From Liolophura sinensis (Eukaryota; Mollusca; Polyplacophora; Chitonida; Chitonidae), in contig NC_088300.1 of assembly GCF_032854445.1 (NCBI RefSeq), positions 75,939,966-76,003,965 of the forward strand: a stretch of DNA of 64,000 bases, read 5' to 3'. The notes beneath the pieces are model-generated. The model searched no databases. It was given only the letters and a program-made list of their open reading frames with translations, and had not been told where the DNA came from. The number at the start of each line of letters is the position of its first letter. Position 1 is the stretch's first letter. The position numbers and the translations under genes were made by a program. This document shows positions 10,913 to 23,934 of this stretch, piece by piece.

Positions 10913-12667
10913 CTAAGAAAAGACTTCGTGAAAATAAAATCAGCATCGGGAGAACGACCTTGACAACTGTTTATAAAATTATGTTTGCTTTGTATTTTTC
11001 TCTTTTTTTCCACTGAATTACATGCAGTCAAATGTTGAAATTGTAAGATGGGCTTCGTGGAACGCTGCCAGTGGCGTGGCACTCTCATGTCTTTGTTTTT
11101 TTACATTCACCTACATGCAGAGATGAATTTTTTGTGAGCGTTATATAAGTAATCTATTACTCCTGGGTAATAAGAGCTATATGCCAATATTAAAATGTTT
11201 GTTTACAGTGGGAAAAACTTCAAGTGACATCAGAGTATTCAAACACCAGTTATAATGGTTCATAAAGCCCATCACAGAATTCAACCATTTGAATACATCT
11301 GTCTTACAAAAAATCTTTAAAAAAAACAGAAGAAAAAAATTTTTACTCATGGTTTTCAGCTGTCCATTTGATGAGCTTCTATTTTGTTCATTTTTCAGCT
11401 TTCATTCATTTTAACCCTAATTAATCTGGTATTTAAATGTGAAAAAAGGATATATCAAAATAATGTGAAAACTAATGGGTATGTTACTCAAGAAGTAAGC
11501 CACACAGATACTAGACATACGCTCTACGCACGATTCAATCACAATTAATGCCAAATGATAGGTAGGAAACACAGGTAACAAGTAAAAATGTTTTAGCAAA
11601 GGGTAAGGGGAACAATCACACTCAACAAGTCCTCATCACATACACATATAAAATCACATTTACTGCACATGCACGCTCCACTTCTGGCTTTCTCCACTTT
11701 TTTCTGAAGAGGGAGGCGAGGAAACTTCAAAAAGCATATCGCATACATCAATAACATCTAATCCAAAAAACACAAAAAGAAATGGCACCATAACTCACAA
11801 ATATATTTGCAGTAAAAAGGGAGTTAATGCTTGTATGCAAGGTCACCTTTAAATATTGCACATCAGTTAGTACACTGGTTGACTCCCAATGTACACTGAA
11901 TACGAACACATCTGCCAAATGTGTACCACACTGAGAACAGAGGCACAGACTGCATTAATTGGGCCGCATACCCAGTAAAATTTGTCAAGCGACTGTTGTC
12001 GAAAATTACATATAAATGCGGTATTCTCATTGGTATTTAGCATGTGAACCCTGTGGTTGTTAAAGTGAACTTTCCTGGAGCAATTAATGCAGGGATGTGT
12101 ATTCAAAATGAAGGCGTGAACATAGGTATAAATTGGAAAATCAAAAATTAATAAAAACTGAAAATTATTGTAAAATATAGGTCAATATTTGATGTGTTAG
12201 AATAGAAATAATGGATCAAAAAGAAAAGCGTCCGTTGTTTTTTAACTCAGCCTGCATTCAAAAACAGTGGACACTTCTTTTTACTGAAGTTATCAAAGCT
12301 TAAACACAGTGAATGAAGCCACTATTTCTTTGGTAAAATGCATCTGCAGCATATCTCTTTCATTTAACAATCTATAATAAGCTAGATGTTTACAATAACA
12401 ACACATGTACAAGTTGACTGACATATATGTAACACACTGCCAGAGATCTTCCAGATATAACCTATACATGGTAGGCCAGTCCAAATGGAAATTGAGACAT
12501 CATGCAAGTTTAAAAGCAAATAAAATTTCTTTCTCAGCCTATACTTGAATTAAACTATACTTTTCAAAACCAATGCATCTTGAAATCGCATGAAGTTAGT
12601 GTCAAAATATTGATCATCTAAATTTTTTCTCATCTTTACATCATCACCATTTTACGAAGCAGTATCC
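10913..12667. other. Unique AT-rich DNA, no gene seen
   Basis: Short open frames on the minus strand (11417-11599, 11867-12106, 12293-12484) lack convincing splice sites or codon character. Confidence 0.45.
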
Positions 12668-13150
12668 TCAATTTGACTTCACTAAGAGGAATGCCATCAG
12701 CTTTTGTTCCTCAATTTGACCTCACCAGGAGGAATGCCATCAGCTTTTGTTCCTCAATTTGACCTCACTAGGAGGAATGCCATCAGCTTTTGTTCCTCAA
12801 TTTGACCTCACCAGGAGGAATGCCATCAGCTTTTGTTCCTCAATTTGACCTCACTAGGAGGAATGCCATCAGCTTTTGTTCCTCAATTTGACCTCACTAG
12901 GAGGAATGCCATCAGCTTTTGTTCCTCAATTTGACCTCACTAGGAGGAATGCCATCAGCTTTTGTTCCTCAATTTGACCTCACCAGGAGGAATGCCATCA
13001 GCTTTTGTTCCTCAATTTGACCTCACCAGGAGGAATGCCATCAGCTTTTGTTCCTCAATTTGACCTCACCAGGAGGAATGCCATCAGCTTTTGTTCCTCA
13101 ATTTGACCTCACTAGGAGGAATGCCATCAGCTTTTGTTCCTCAATTTGCA
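12668..13150. repeat. Minisatellite, 43-bp unit, 11 copies
   Basis: Core CTCAATTTGACCTCACTAGG followed by AGGAATGCCATCAGCTTTTGTTC. Copies differ almost only at ACTAGG versus ACCAGG, so the array is young or actively homogenised. Confidence 0.95.
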
Positions 13151-16100
13151 CCCCACAAAACTTTTTAGTCAGCAGAGTTCATAAAGATTCAAGTCAGCGT
13201 AACACTAGTGCAGTGCATGTAGCGGTACTAGTCAGAGTGTCTGTATACTCAAGGTACATGTAAACATGTGTACTGCCACCAAACCTCCATAGCTGTGGTA
13301 TCTGTGGCAAACTAAAGCAAAACCATACATGCACTAGTATACATCTGTATAAGCTGAGACCAACGGTCTTTCCAGTAAAATTAAATACGCACCCTGTAGT
13401 GTAGGACAAAGCTGTTACACCCAGGTATACTCCAGACAAGAGGAAAACTGATGACTGTGGTAAGCAGAGCGGATGTGCAATAGACGTGCGTTAGAAGAAG
13501 AGCAGCATAAAGTAAGCCTGGTGATCCACCCTGCTGTTCACCAATCTACCCAAATGGTGCTTTAGCCCCCAGAGCTGTTACCCCACCTGCCCCTCACAGC
13601 TCATAGGACCTCTTAGCTCAGGTAATTACACCAACGGCCATCCAACTACACCACTCAATGCTATTGTACTTATTGAACAGCTGAGCAATTGGTCATCCGT
13701 CAAAACTTCTGTCTCCCGATGACATCAGGACTACCAGAAACCAGGCTTCACCAATGCTTCACAGGTCTCCATCTGGTTTCCTACTTACCAAGGCTGTCAG
13801 GAATCCAGGCTGTCTACTACTACATGCAGTGGTCACATTGCAGGTCATGTTCAATCATATCAGGCTGCACTAGTTCTTACTGCCTCAGGTAGTAGATCAT
13901 TGTTATAGTGGTCATCTAATTAAATACAAGTGCAAACTTACAATACAAGCTGCCTTTAGAGATTCAGGACACACGCACATAACCTTCCAGTAATCGAGCT
14001 TGAAACGAAACACATGCTCTTGCTTTTTTCTCTTGAAGAGGATGTTTCCAGATGGTACATTTGCTTAGCGTGTTTCTCATCTTTGTTTGCATCACCTGCC
14101 ATAGTTTTGTAGCCACTAATAATACAGCATGTATGCCAGTTTAAGCCATCAGTATTTTGACTGACAGTTGTCTTCTCACTATATAGTATGTTTACATGTA
14201 CATCACTGACAGACCCATTCATCAGGTCATTACCTGTCTGCACCCTAACTCACAAAACACCACCATAACCTTTAGGTTCACAAACAATCATGTACATATA
14301 CTATATAAGAGCTAGTGAAATGGCCGAGGCAAAGCTTTCAGTCCATTCTTCTCATTTTTCACAGCGTTTAACCTCAGGAAAAACTCAACAGATCTACGTA
14401 GAAAAAATGTCTAAATTAAGAGCTAAGTTATGAACAACAGTAATAAAACTTAAAATAAATTCATGACATATGTGTAAATTTATAATGTTTTTAATAACAT
14501 ATTTTTCTGATGTCTATATTTGTATGAGTGTCAGTAATGTAACACACAAGAAATGTCACAAGTTTGTCCAGTAAATATGTTCAGCATATAGAAATACTAG
14601 TACCGCCATAATTATCATTTGTCAAAGTACTACATGTACAGGTCTGCATGACTTCTCACAGGAAAAAGCTGCATGGCATAAAACAAGTGGGTCTCTTTCA
14701 TAGCATAGCTTGCTTACATATGTACATGTACCTATCAATTATGTGTAGCAATAACACTCAAAGGTCTAACGTACATCAAGCCAGTTATCTGGAACAAAGT
14801 CCTAGTTGTAATCAGGTGTCCATCATATCATCATCCCATAATTAGATCAACAGCAATGAATTAGATTTGGGAGCTGCCATGTAGCAGGCATTGCTACATC
14901 CTTGGGGACATGGCCCCACAGCTAACTGGCATACTGTAGAACACATACTGATCACACAATGTACAGAGCAACCCACTATTGTCATTCTTCATCCTAATTC
15001 TGGATAAAGTGCAAATAAGCTATATTGTCAGTGAGGGTTTATACATATCATTCATTCCTGCTTGTGGATCTCAGCTAGACGCAAACACAGCATAGGGCCT
15101 ATTGCCAATATAAGGTTCACATCCAATCTTTCATTCCTGATCAGACGTCGCCACAATGTATAGCTGAGAATTAATCAATGTGGCATCAAGATACCATCAT
15201 TCATTTTGATAACATTGTACAATAATGTATGGCTAAAATGTAACAGCCAACATTACATTAAAGAACCAATCATTCAACCTGGGTAAATCTTTACTTCAAG
15301 ACAGCTCTTATGTTCAACTGATAGGCTACTTCATTGTTCACTTAATTTCACACAACTTTGTACATCAAATTTCTTGTAACTTTTTTCATAAATGATGTTG
15401 TGAATGTGAAGTGGGTACTTCTCATTTATTCCAGCTATGGGTAAAAGAAATATGGCTCAGATGTTGCCCGTATGACAACATGAATCCCCTGTTTAGCCTT
15501 GATAACAATTCAACTGATGATAAATATCCTGATAAATAGAGACATCAGCAAACTCTCTTGAATTTGGTGCATTAAAGGCTACCGGAAATACTTAACATTC
15601 ACACCTGTTAAATCCCCAAAGAGAACAACGAAGGAAGCAATTACTGTCCCTAAAAAGGCAAATTATTAGTAAACAGACAAAATCAGTGTAAAGTTCTAAT
15701 CAGTTGTGGATGCTGCTGCCTGTGTGATGTATTGTTTAGTATATCAGCAGATTAAAGCTTATTCAGCTAGATTTTGATGACAATAAAAACTTTGTCTAAA
15801 CCCCAAAAAAAATATTCTGAAGAAATAATTAACTAGAGATCAGCACTCTGTCCAAGACTAATAATATCAAAAAATTGTCAGAAAAATATACATGTATATA
15901 CTTATATTAACTAGTGAAAAATAACTGTCTAAAGTCATCAGCGTAAAATAACATCAGCAAAACAAGACCGGTAATCTCAGTTTCATAGTATTGCAATTAA
16001 ATCTAATTCAGTTTCTCAAATAATCAGGATGCTGTTCCACACACAAAGAACGGGTAACAGGTATTATGGTAATGATGATTTCGGTACTAATTGCTCTGAT

Positions 16101-16242
16101 ATTTTCATATAATTACTACGACAGGTTTGAACAAAAGGCCACAAATTTGAACTAACCATGAAGTAAACATGAACTAAACATGAAGTTACCATGCATTCAT
16201 TGTTAGAAGAGTGAAACTTTTGTTCAGTTTATAGACTATTTG
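13151..16242. other. Unique AT-rich DNA, no confident gene
   Basis: Contains a strong minus-strand donor near 13,790 (TTG/GTAAGTAGG) and another near 13,944 (ATT/GTAAGTTT), but the upstream sequence carries stops in all usable frames. A 95-codon minus-strand frame at 13956-14243 has no acceptor that keeps it open into either donor. Nothing else seen. Confidence 0.4.
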
Positions 16243-16475
16243 CACACATCAGTGTCATGTACACACCAGTGTCATGTACACATCTGTGTCATGTACACAT
16301 CAGTGTCATGTACACACCAGTGTCATGTACACATCTGTGTCATGTACACATCAGTCTCATGTACACATCATTGTCATGTACACATTAGTCTCATGTACAC
16401 ATCAGTGTCATGTACACATCAGTCTCACGTGCACATCAGTCTTGTGTACACAGCTGTGTCATTTACAAATCTGTG
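16243..16475. repeat. Minisatellite, 17-bp unit, about 13 copies
   Basis: Unit CAGTGTCATGTACACAT with C/T and CAG/CTG variants. The two plus-strand frames reading HTSVSC or MYTSVS repeats are periodicity effects. Confidence 0.92.
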
Positions 16476-16572
16476 TAAATTTAGTCTGCAGTTACCATTC
16501 TATTTATGACTGAAGAGTAAATATGCCAGGCAAGAATGAAGTTATGAACATATTATAGAAAGAAAAACTTAC

Positions 16573-16584
16573 CAGAGTAGATCA
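16573..16584 (-). other. Candidate 12-nt microexon
   Basis: Acceptor GTCATATCTTTCCACAG, then TGATCTACTCTG, then the strong donor GTAAGTTTT, all on the minus strand. Twelve bases would add four residues without changing frame. The donor is among the best in the window, but a longer exon using a more distant acceptor is possible and I found no open one. Confidence 0.22.
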
Positions 16585-16854
16585 CTGTGGAAAGATATGA
16601 CCTTACATGTGGCGGATTTGCAGAAACATCTTAGTATTATGTTAGATACAATTCTGACCCACCTTGGGACTTTGGCAAAGTGATGAGGCATACGAGCACA
16701 AAAGACAACTGGTCCTATCAGTTGTGGGCAGGTCTTAATCTAAAATAATCCAGTTATTACTGATCAATAAATATTTATTTGCTCTGCACATTTACAGCAC
16801 TATGAAAGCTACAGAGCACAAGATGAGCAACCATTGCACGCCATTTGGCTCCTA

Positions 16855-16895
16855 GATTTTTTTTTTTGTGTGTGTGTTTTGGTTTTTTTTTTTCC
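16855..16895. repeat. T-rich low-complexity tract
   Basis: Runs of T interrupted by a TGTGTGTG stretch. Confidence 0.85.
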
Positions 16896-17039
16896 GTTGG
16901 CAAGAGGAAATGTCCCCAAAGTGGTTAACAGACACAGAACAAATACACTGTTGATAACAAACAGTGGAAAATGGCAATCAACTTACGTGACTTTTTGTTA
17001 TTTTAAAGAAAACATGTCATGAAAAAAAAATGGTAAGCA

Positions 17040-17260
17040 ATAAAAGGGGCCGGATTCTGCTCAATATCCAGCTCAATTTTCTGGAAGCCGTTGTCCTGGG
17101 AGTTTCATGCACTAAAGTGGAGAAGATGGAGGGAGAGACGAAACCACCGGCCGGAGCTCGTACATCGTCATGAAACATTCATGGCCTACAAATGAGCACT
17201 CAACAGTCTTGACCTTTCCCAACACTCGCCATCAACGATTTAACGAAGAAAGGTAATGAT
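17040..17260. other. CpG-rich patch inside CpG-poor DNA
   Basis: About ten CpG in 200 bp, including ACCACCGGCCGGAGCTCG, against a surrounding background of roughly one per 75 bp. On the plus strand an ATG near 17,128 reads MEGETKPPAGARTSS then stops, and the patch ends at AAAG/GTAATG, a possible donor. It could be an internal promoter with a 5' UTR exon, or a recently inserted fragment (the inverted-repeat element lies about 100 bp further on). Undecided. Confidence 0.35.
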
Positions 17261-17354
17261 TTTCTGCTACAGCGTACTAGTATGTATATATACACAGATC
17301 ATCACCGTTTTGTAGGGAAGACATCTGCTCTTCACCGATAAACGATAAACCAAA

Positions 17355-17898
17355 ATAATCTTGCAAATGAAGAACGTGACTAGTATAATTTTGTACATTA
17401 TGTACACTTTATCTACCAAGCTACAAAATTAAATGTGGTGAATGCAGTTCCTCCTAGATAGGAACAACAATTAGACACGTGCAAGGTCGCATCAACGAAC
17501 ATGATATCACTTCACCAGTTTATAAAAACATCCGCTTTTGGTGACCACTGTCTAATGAGTGATCACAACCCGGGTCTTGCAACTTATGAAATTACTGACA
17601 CAGCTAGAACTGATCACATACTTAAACTAAAGGAGTCGTTACAAACTATTCTTACACCCTTTGTTCTTGTACATACTTGTTTCCACCATGCAATACCTCT
17701 TTGTAATCACTGTTCACTTCCTGATAGACCTGTTTGCTACCCTGTACTATGTATATGTACTGCACCATAATGAATGTTCCTTGCAGTTGCCACTTACTCA
17801 CGCTGATGATGACTATAGTTATAGTTCGAAAGCTTGGTAGATGAAGTGTACATAATGTACAAAATTATACTAGTCGCATTATTCATTTGCAAGATTAT
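17355..17898. mobile_element. 544-bp element with 68-bp terminal inverted repeats (MITE-like)
   Basis: The left end (17,355-17,422) and right end (17,831-17,898) are inverted copies of each other at about 90 percent identity; each begins ATAATCTTGCAAATGA when read inwards. The direct repeat CAAA flanks both sides (17,351-17,354 and 17,899-17,902), consistent with a 4-bp target duplication. The interior holds an 89-codon plus-strand frame (17501-17770) with no recognised transposase motif, so the element looks non-autonomous. The superfamily is not identifiable from the ends alone. Confidence 0.75.
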
Positions 17899-17902
17899 CA
17901 AA

Positions 17903-18694
17903 CCGCTCCACCATGGAATATTTAAACCATAATACATTCCAACAATTTTCTTTTAATTTCCAAACTGTTATGTGCCATATATGATGCTTTTACTGGATGC
18001 AGATTTCAGCACAGACGTACTCGCTGATCTGCAGCAATGTTTCATGCTTGTTCTGCTTTAATCAATGTCTCATGCCGCAGTCTTATCACCTTAAGGTATA
18101 AAACTTCAAAGCTCTGTCACACATACATGTACTGATAACCAGAAACCCTGTTTGTGTTACACTCTTAAAGAAAAACATCCACTCCTTCACACATACTGTA
18201 ATGGATATAGTATAATCAACAATGTTTCTATATATTTCCCAATCTATGTGATTTTGAACTGTATATACATGTACTTATGGCAAAGGATTCAACACCCAGC
18301 CATAACTGATAATCAGCATACAGCAAACAGTCACACAAACTACTGGCTAAGTGCAGAATGTATTGATTGAATTGTCGTCTACTGAGGAGAAGATGAAAGG
18401 AACAATGACAAACATTTGTCATTTGTACACGTATGCATGACAACAGTTACGTCTCACTGAGAAAACAAAATTATACTTTGAAAAGATTCATACATCCCAT
18501 TGTCTATTCCCTGTCAATTGACCACTGGCCAAATATATTTTAGTAAAATGTAGAGTTAAATGTTAACTACATGTTAAAACACAGGATCACTGCATAACAT
18601 GAACACTAATTCTTGGGTGCAAACATTGTCCTTTATCAATACTCACACAATGATTCAGTTTCATTGTGACAATACACGCCCATCATGTTCCGAT
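17903..18694. other. Unique DNA, no gene seen
   Basis: Two overlapping 71-72 codon frames on opposite strands near 18,150-18,440 are mutual shadows. Confidence 0.5.
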
Positions 18695-19200
18695 CACCAA
18701 AATTTCACCTCCCTAGTGGCAACTCACTAAGTTTCACCTCCAAAGTATAAACTTCACCTCCCCAGAGGCAATACTCACTAAGCTTCACATACCCAGAGGC
18801 AATGCTCACTAAGCTTCACATACAGAGGCAATTATACTCACTAAGCTTCACCTCCACAGAGGCAATACTCACTAAGCTTCACATACAGAGAGGCAATTAT
18901 ACTCACTAAGCTTCACCTCCACAGAGGCAATACTCACTAAGCTTCACATACACAGAGGCAATTATACTCACTAAGCTTCACCTCCACAGAGGCGATTATA
19001 CAACACTAAGCTTCACTTCCACAGAGGCAATACTCACTAAGCTTAACATACATAGCAGCAATACTCACTAAGCTTCACATACACTGGAGCAATACTCACT
19101 AAGCAACACATACACAGCAGCAATACTCACAAAGCTTCACTTACATGGTGGAAATACTCACTAAGCAACATACACACAGCAGTAATATTTACTAAGCTTC
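18695..19200. repeat. Minisatellite, about 30-34 bp unit, about 15 copies
   Basis: Core CTCACTAAGCTTCACCTCCA then CAGAGGCAATA. Middle copies alternate between TCACCTCCACAG and TCACATACAGAG types, giving a loose dimer; the right edge is degenerate. Confidence 0.88.
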
Positions 19201-19204
19201 ATAT

Positions 19205-20815
19205 GTGATGTAGAGCACAGCCAAAAGGGACCATGTACTGTGATGTAGAGCACAGCCAAAAGGGACCATGTACTGTGATGTAGACCACAGTCAAAGGGAC
19301 CAAGTGCTGTGATGTAGAGCACTGTCAAAGGGACCATGTACTGTGATGTAGAGCACAGCCAAAAGGGACCATGTGCTGTGATGTAGAGCACAGCCAAAAG
19401 GGACCATGTACTGTGATGTAGACCACAGTCAAAAGGGACCATGTGCTGTGATGTAGACCACAGTCAAAGGGACCAAGTGCTGTGATGTAGAGCACTGTCA
19501 AAGGGACCATGTACTGTGATGTAGAGCACAGCCAAAAGGGACCATGTACTGTGATGTAGAGCACAGCCAAAAGGGACCATGTACTGTGATGTAGAGCACA
19601 GCCAAAAGGGACCATGTACTGTGATGTAGAGCACAGCCAAAAGGGACCATGTGCTGTGATGTAGAGCACAGTCAAAAGGGACCATGTACTGTGATGTAGA
19701 GCACTGTCAAAGGGAACATGTGCTGTGATGTAGAGCACTGCAGCCAAAAGGGAACATGTGCTGTGATGTAAAGCACAGCCAAAAGGAACCATGTGCTGTG
19801 ATGCAGAGCACAGCCAAAAGGGACCATGTGCTGTGATGTAGAGCACTGCAGCCAAAATGGACCATGTACTGTGATGTAGAGCACAGCCAAAAGGAACCAT
19901 GTACTGTGATGTAGAGCACAGCCAAAAGGAACCATGTGCTGTGATGCAGAGCACTGTCAAAGGGAACATGTGCTGTGATGTAGAGCACAGTCAAAAGGGA
20001 CCATGTGCTGTGATGTAGAGCACTGCAGCCAAAATGGATCATGTTGTGTGATGTAGAGCACAGCCAAAAGGGACCATGTACTGTGATGTAGAGCACTGTC
20101 AAAGGGACCATGTGCTGTGATGTAGAGCACTGTCAAAGGGACCATGTACTGTGATGTAGAGCACCATCAAAGGGACCATGTACTGTGATGTAGAGCACTG
20201 CAGCCAAAATGGATCATGTTGTGTGATGTAGAGCACAGCCAAAAGGGACCAGGTACTGTGATGTAGAGCACAGCCAAAAGGGACCAGGTACTGTGATGTA
20301 GAGCACAGCCAAAAGGGACCATGTGCTGTGATGTAGAGCACTGTCAAAGGGAACATGTGCTGTGATGTAGAGCACTGCAGTCAAAATGGATCATGTTGTG
20401 TGATGTAGAGCACAGTCAAAAGGAACCATGTACTGTGATGTAGAGCACTGTCAAAGGGAACATGTGCTGTGATGCAGAGCACTGTCAAAGGGACCATGTA
20501 CTGTGATGTAGAGCACTGTCAAAGGGACCATGTACTGTGATGTAGAGCACTGTCAAAGGGACCATGTGCTGTGATGTAGAGCACTGCAGCCAAAATGGAT
20601 CATGTTGTGTGATGTAGAGCACAGCCAAAAGGGACCATGTGCTGTGATGTAGAGCACAGCCAAAAGGGACCATGTGCTGTGATGTAGAGCACTGCAGCCG
20701 AAAGGGACCATGTGCTGTGATGTAGAGCACTGCAGCCAAATGGGACCATGTGCTATGATGAAGAGCACAGTCAAAAGGGACCATATGATGTGATGTAGAG
20801 CACAGGGACCATGTA
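19205..20815. repeat. Minisatellite, 34-38 bp unit, about 46 copies
   Basis: Core CTGTGATGTAGAGCACAGCC then AAAAGGGACCATGTA. Three length classes occur: the 35-bp type, a 34-bp type with ACTGTCAAAGGG, and a 38-bp type with ACTGCAGCCAAAATGG followed by ATCATGTTGTG. The classes are interspersed in short repeated blocks, evidence of segmental duplication inside the array. The many 60-214 codon minus-strand frames here are repeat artefacts. Confidence 0.95.
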
Positions 20816-22904
20816 CAGATCGGAAAAGTTAGTCGGTGGTTTGCTGCAGGCAGTAGGCAATTCAAAGGGATCAGTCATTACCTTTTCAAATTTTAATATT
20901 TAATATTCTCTCATTCTTTGAAATACAGGTACACTACAACAAAATTTACACAACATTCACCTGTATTCATTCTCTTTCACACAACACCAAGCTGATACCA
21001 ACAGACTCCAGGGGGAGCTATAACCATCACTGATTACACAAGTTACATTTATCACAGGAATTATGGAAGTGACTGTTAAAGTGAACATAAAGTTGCCACT
21101 ATATATACCTAGAAAAATGATATAGGGCACAGTTATCACAGAGAAATATGTAAAAAATTCTATGAAGTGGTGAAAGCCAAGAAGATGAAGTTCAGCATTA
21201 CAGATATGGCACTGACAGACAATTCACTCCCAGTGGCAATGTCGTAGAAGCCCTTATGAGCTTGGCCAATCGCTAGCCCTGAAAGGTTCTGTAATTGCCT
21301 AACTTCTGTTTATAACTGTAACTGTATCCAGACACAAGTTTTTCTGTATACATGTATGTTTTATACAGTCTCAGTCTTCACATAACTATATCCTTCTACA
21401 GATTACATAGTTCATTTATATAGTAACACCTGGTTGAAGGTTTAATTGATTGACAAAATGAATAGATTATATATATACATGTAGAAAATGATGACAACAA
21501 GAAGGCTTGGGGCTTTACAGGTGGTCATCTCCCACTCACATGCTTTGTTTCTCTGTACATGTGAACGGGGTCTTTCTCACACTAATTTACTTCTCCTTCT
21601 GGCTGGGACAGTGGTTGGGACAGCACTATTGGTTGTGTTGTTGCTTTTTGTATGTATGAATGTATATAGTTTCTCTTTTCAAAATACACGACGCTTTATC
21701 TTGTTCTATATATATTGATGTATTTTTTGATAGGGCTCTGAACTACATGTTTCCGATATATGTTTTCTCTGTGAAGGGGAAGAACAGTTTCACTGTAAAT
21801 TGACTGACCTACCTTCGATAAATAAAGAGATTATTATTTAATAAGTAGGCATACAAAGCAAAGATCTGACATAAGAAAAAAAGCACAGAATTGATAAGTG
21901 AGATGAGCTGAAAAAGTGCAAAGTAAGCCTCCTGAGTCCCATGTTTCTTATGTGGGCTGCACACTTATATCATAACTCTTTTGTCACTTATCTCTACACA
22001 AACATAAGTTCTATGAAATATAACATTTTTTCTGCTCCTCATATCTTTATTTATTATACATAAGAAATGTATTCTTCAATCATACACAGATACATATATA
22101 TATATGAAATCTCTTATTTAATTAGACGTTGTCATTTCATACATACATTTTGTTAACTAATTATACAGTCACAGATAATTACCCAAAATATCACCAGTAA
22201 ATGTCAACACATTTACTTTCTAACATGTAATCCTACGCCAAGATAAATCAAATGACTGCTATCTGTAAGTAGAACTATATCCCTGTTCAGGAATGACATA
22301 AGATTTAATGGTCTCCTTGTCCTGCAATCCATGCTATCTCTCAAGTGCTGAAAACTGAAAATAAAATCAATAGAGAAGCCATGCCAATAAGCTGCTTCAT
22401 GCTATCTTTATATCTGGCTGGTACAGACTCCGGAAACCCCAAAGATGCTTAAAGAATGAGCGTAATATCATGTCATCCTCACCCCATGGAAACGCAGTCA
22501 GGCTCTCAGACATGTGTAACTGAAATACACCATTAAATACTGAAGTATCCGAAGCCAGATTTAACCACCAATGAATCAAGCTAATTCTCCTTCACGTCCT
22601 TTTCTGCGGATATGTGTATTGATCAACACGGATATTCAACACCAACTGTATATCTTACCTCAATGCTCTGCCTGCGCAAGAAATTCACGTCATAAACAGA
22701 CAAGAAATACATGCAACAGATAATGCTGGAGTCCAACATGCAAAATCAGTGCTTGAAACAGTCTTATTGGTTTGCACCAAATAATTAGCACGTCAAAAAC
22801 TGTAGAGAACTGCAAGCATTTGCAACAGAATTCATCATCATGATACCATAGGTATTGCACAAGGACACAGAGAATGTCAAAGACAATAAATACATCAAAT
22901 GCTG
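20816..22904. other. Unique AT-rich DNA, no confident gene
   Basis: A strong minus-strand donor occurs near 22,660 (TTGAG/GTAAGATA) preceded by a good acceptor only 9 or 13 nt upstream (GCGCAGGCAG). A 60-codon minus-strand frame at 22397-22579 reads coding-like residues (LTAFPWGEDDMILRSFFKHL) but without a clean pair of splice sites. Neither is annotated as an exon. Confidence 0.35.
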
Positions 22905-23415
22905 TACATGTAGGCCTATAAATATGTTACATGTACACGTAGGCCTATAGGTATGTTACATGTACAGGTAGGCCTATAGGTATGTTACATGTACAGGTAG
23001 GCCTATAGGTATGTTACATGTACATGTAGGCCTATACATCTTACATGTACACGTAGGCCTATAGGTATATTACATGTACACGTAGGCCTATACATATGCC
23101 ACATGTACACATAGGCCTATAGGTATGTTACAGGTACACGTAGGCCTATAGGTATGTTACATGTACACGTAGGACTATAGGTATGTTACATATTCATGTA
23201 GGCCTAGAGGTATGCTACATGTACACGTAGGCCTATAGGTATGTTATATGTACATGTAGGCCTATAGGTATGTTACATGTACACGTAGGTCTATATGTAT
23301 GTTACATGTACACGTAGGCCTATACCTATGTTACATGTACACGTAGGCCTATACCTATGTTACATTTACACGCAGACCTATAGGTATGTTACATGTACAC
23401 GTAGGCCTATACATA
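22905..23415. repeat. Minisatellite, 29-bp unit, about 17 copies
   Basis: Core GTAGGCCTATAGGTATGTTA then CATGTACAC. The variable dinucleotides are mostly CpG/TpG positions (ACACGTAGG versus ACATGTAGG), as expected if the array is methylated and deaminating. Confidence 0.93.
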
Positions 23416-23934
23416 TAATCTGAGATAATCTGTGATTTAGCCCATATATGCTAATGAAGTAATACTACATGTACCTGATCATCTCAAACAATTGTACACT
23501 AGTTACAAATGATATGCACAGAACCTCCACCTATCCATGCCATCTTGTAAAGATTACATACTTACAGGTTATATGTCAGCTTACCAATTTCCCAATACAT
23601 TGTATGTCTTTATAAATGATTGATGGACAAATTGTAGGTGTAAATCTACATTAAATGCTGAGCACAAATATACTGATACTGAAAAAATGAAACCTAAATG
23701 CACTGTACACATAGTATTTCACCTACTCTCTACAAACAAGCGTGAGCTTTTTACTGATGGGACGATTCAGTGCATGTCCATGGAAAAGTGTTTGAGTTCA
23801 CAGGATCGCAAGTTTACAGGGCTCTTCATGTAATGTGGCCCAGTTTAGTATGGGGTTGATCAATGTATACATCAGATCTGTCCTGGTTTATACACGCTTT
23901 AAGGCAGCTCTACAGATTTTACATTTCAAGCAAA

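Noticed and set aside
13794-13880. Segment upstream of the strong minus-strand donor TTG/GTAAGTAGG
   Set aside because: The only usable acceptors lead into stops in every frame and lack pyrimidine tracts.
17501-17770. Transposase or reverse-transcriptase fragment inside the inverted-repeat element
   Set aside because: The 89-codon frame has no DDE, RT or nuclease motif that I can identify.
19161-20865. Many overlapping minus-strand frames of 60-214 codons
   Set aside because: They arise from the 34-38 bp minisatellite, shift frame between copies, and show no start context, splice sites or domain.
22650-22685. 9- or 13-nt minus-strand microexon before GTAAGATA
   Set aside because: Two competing AG sites give different lengths and there is too little sequence to judge coding.
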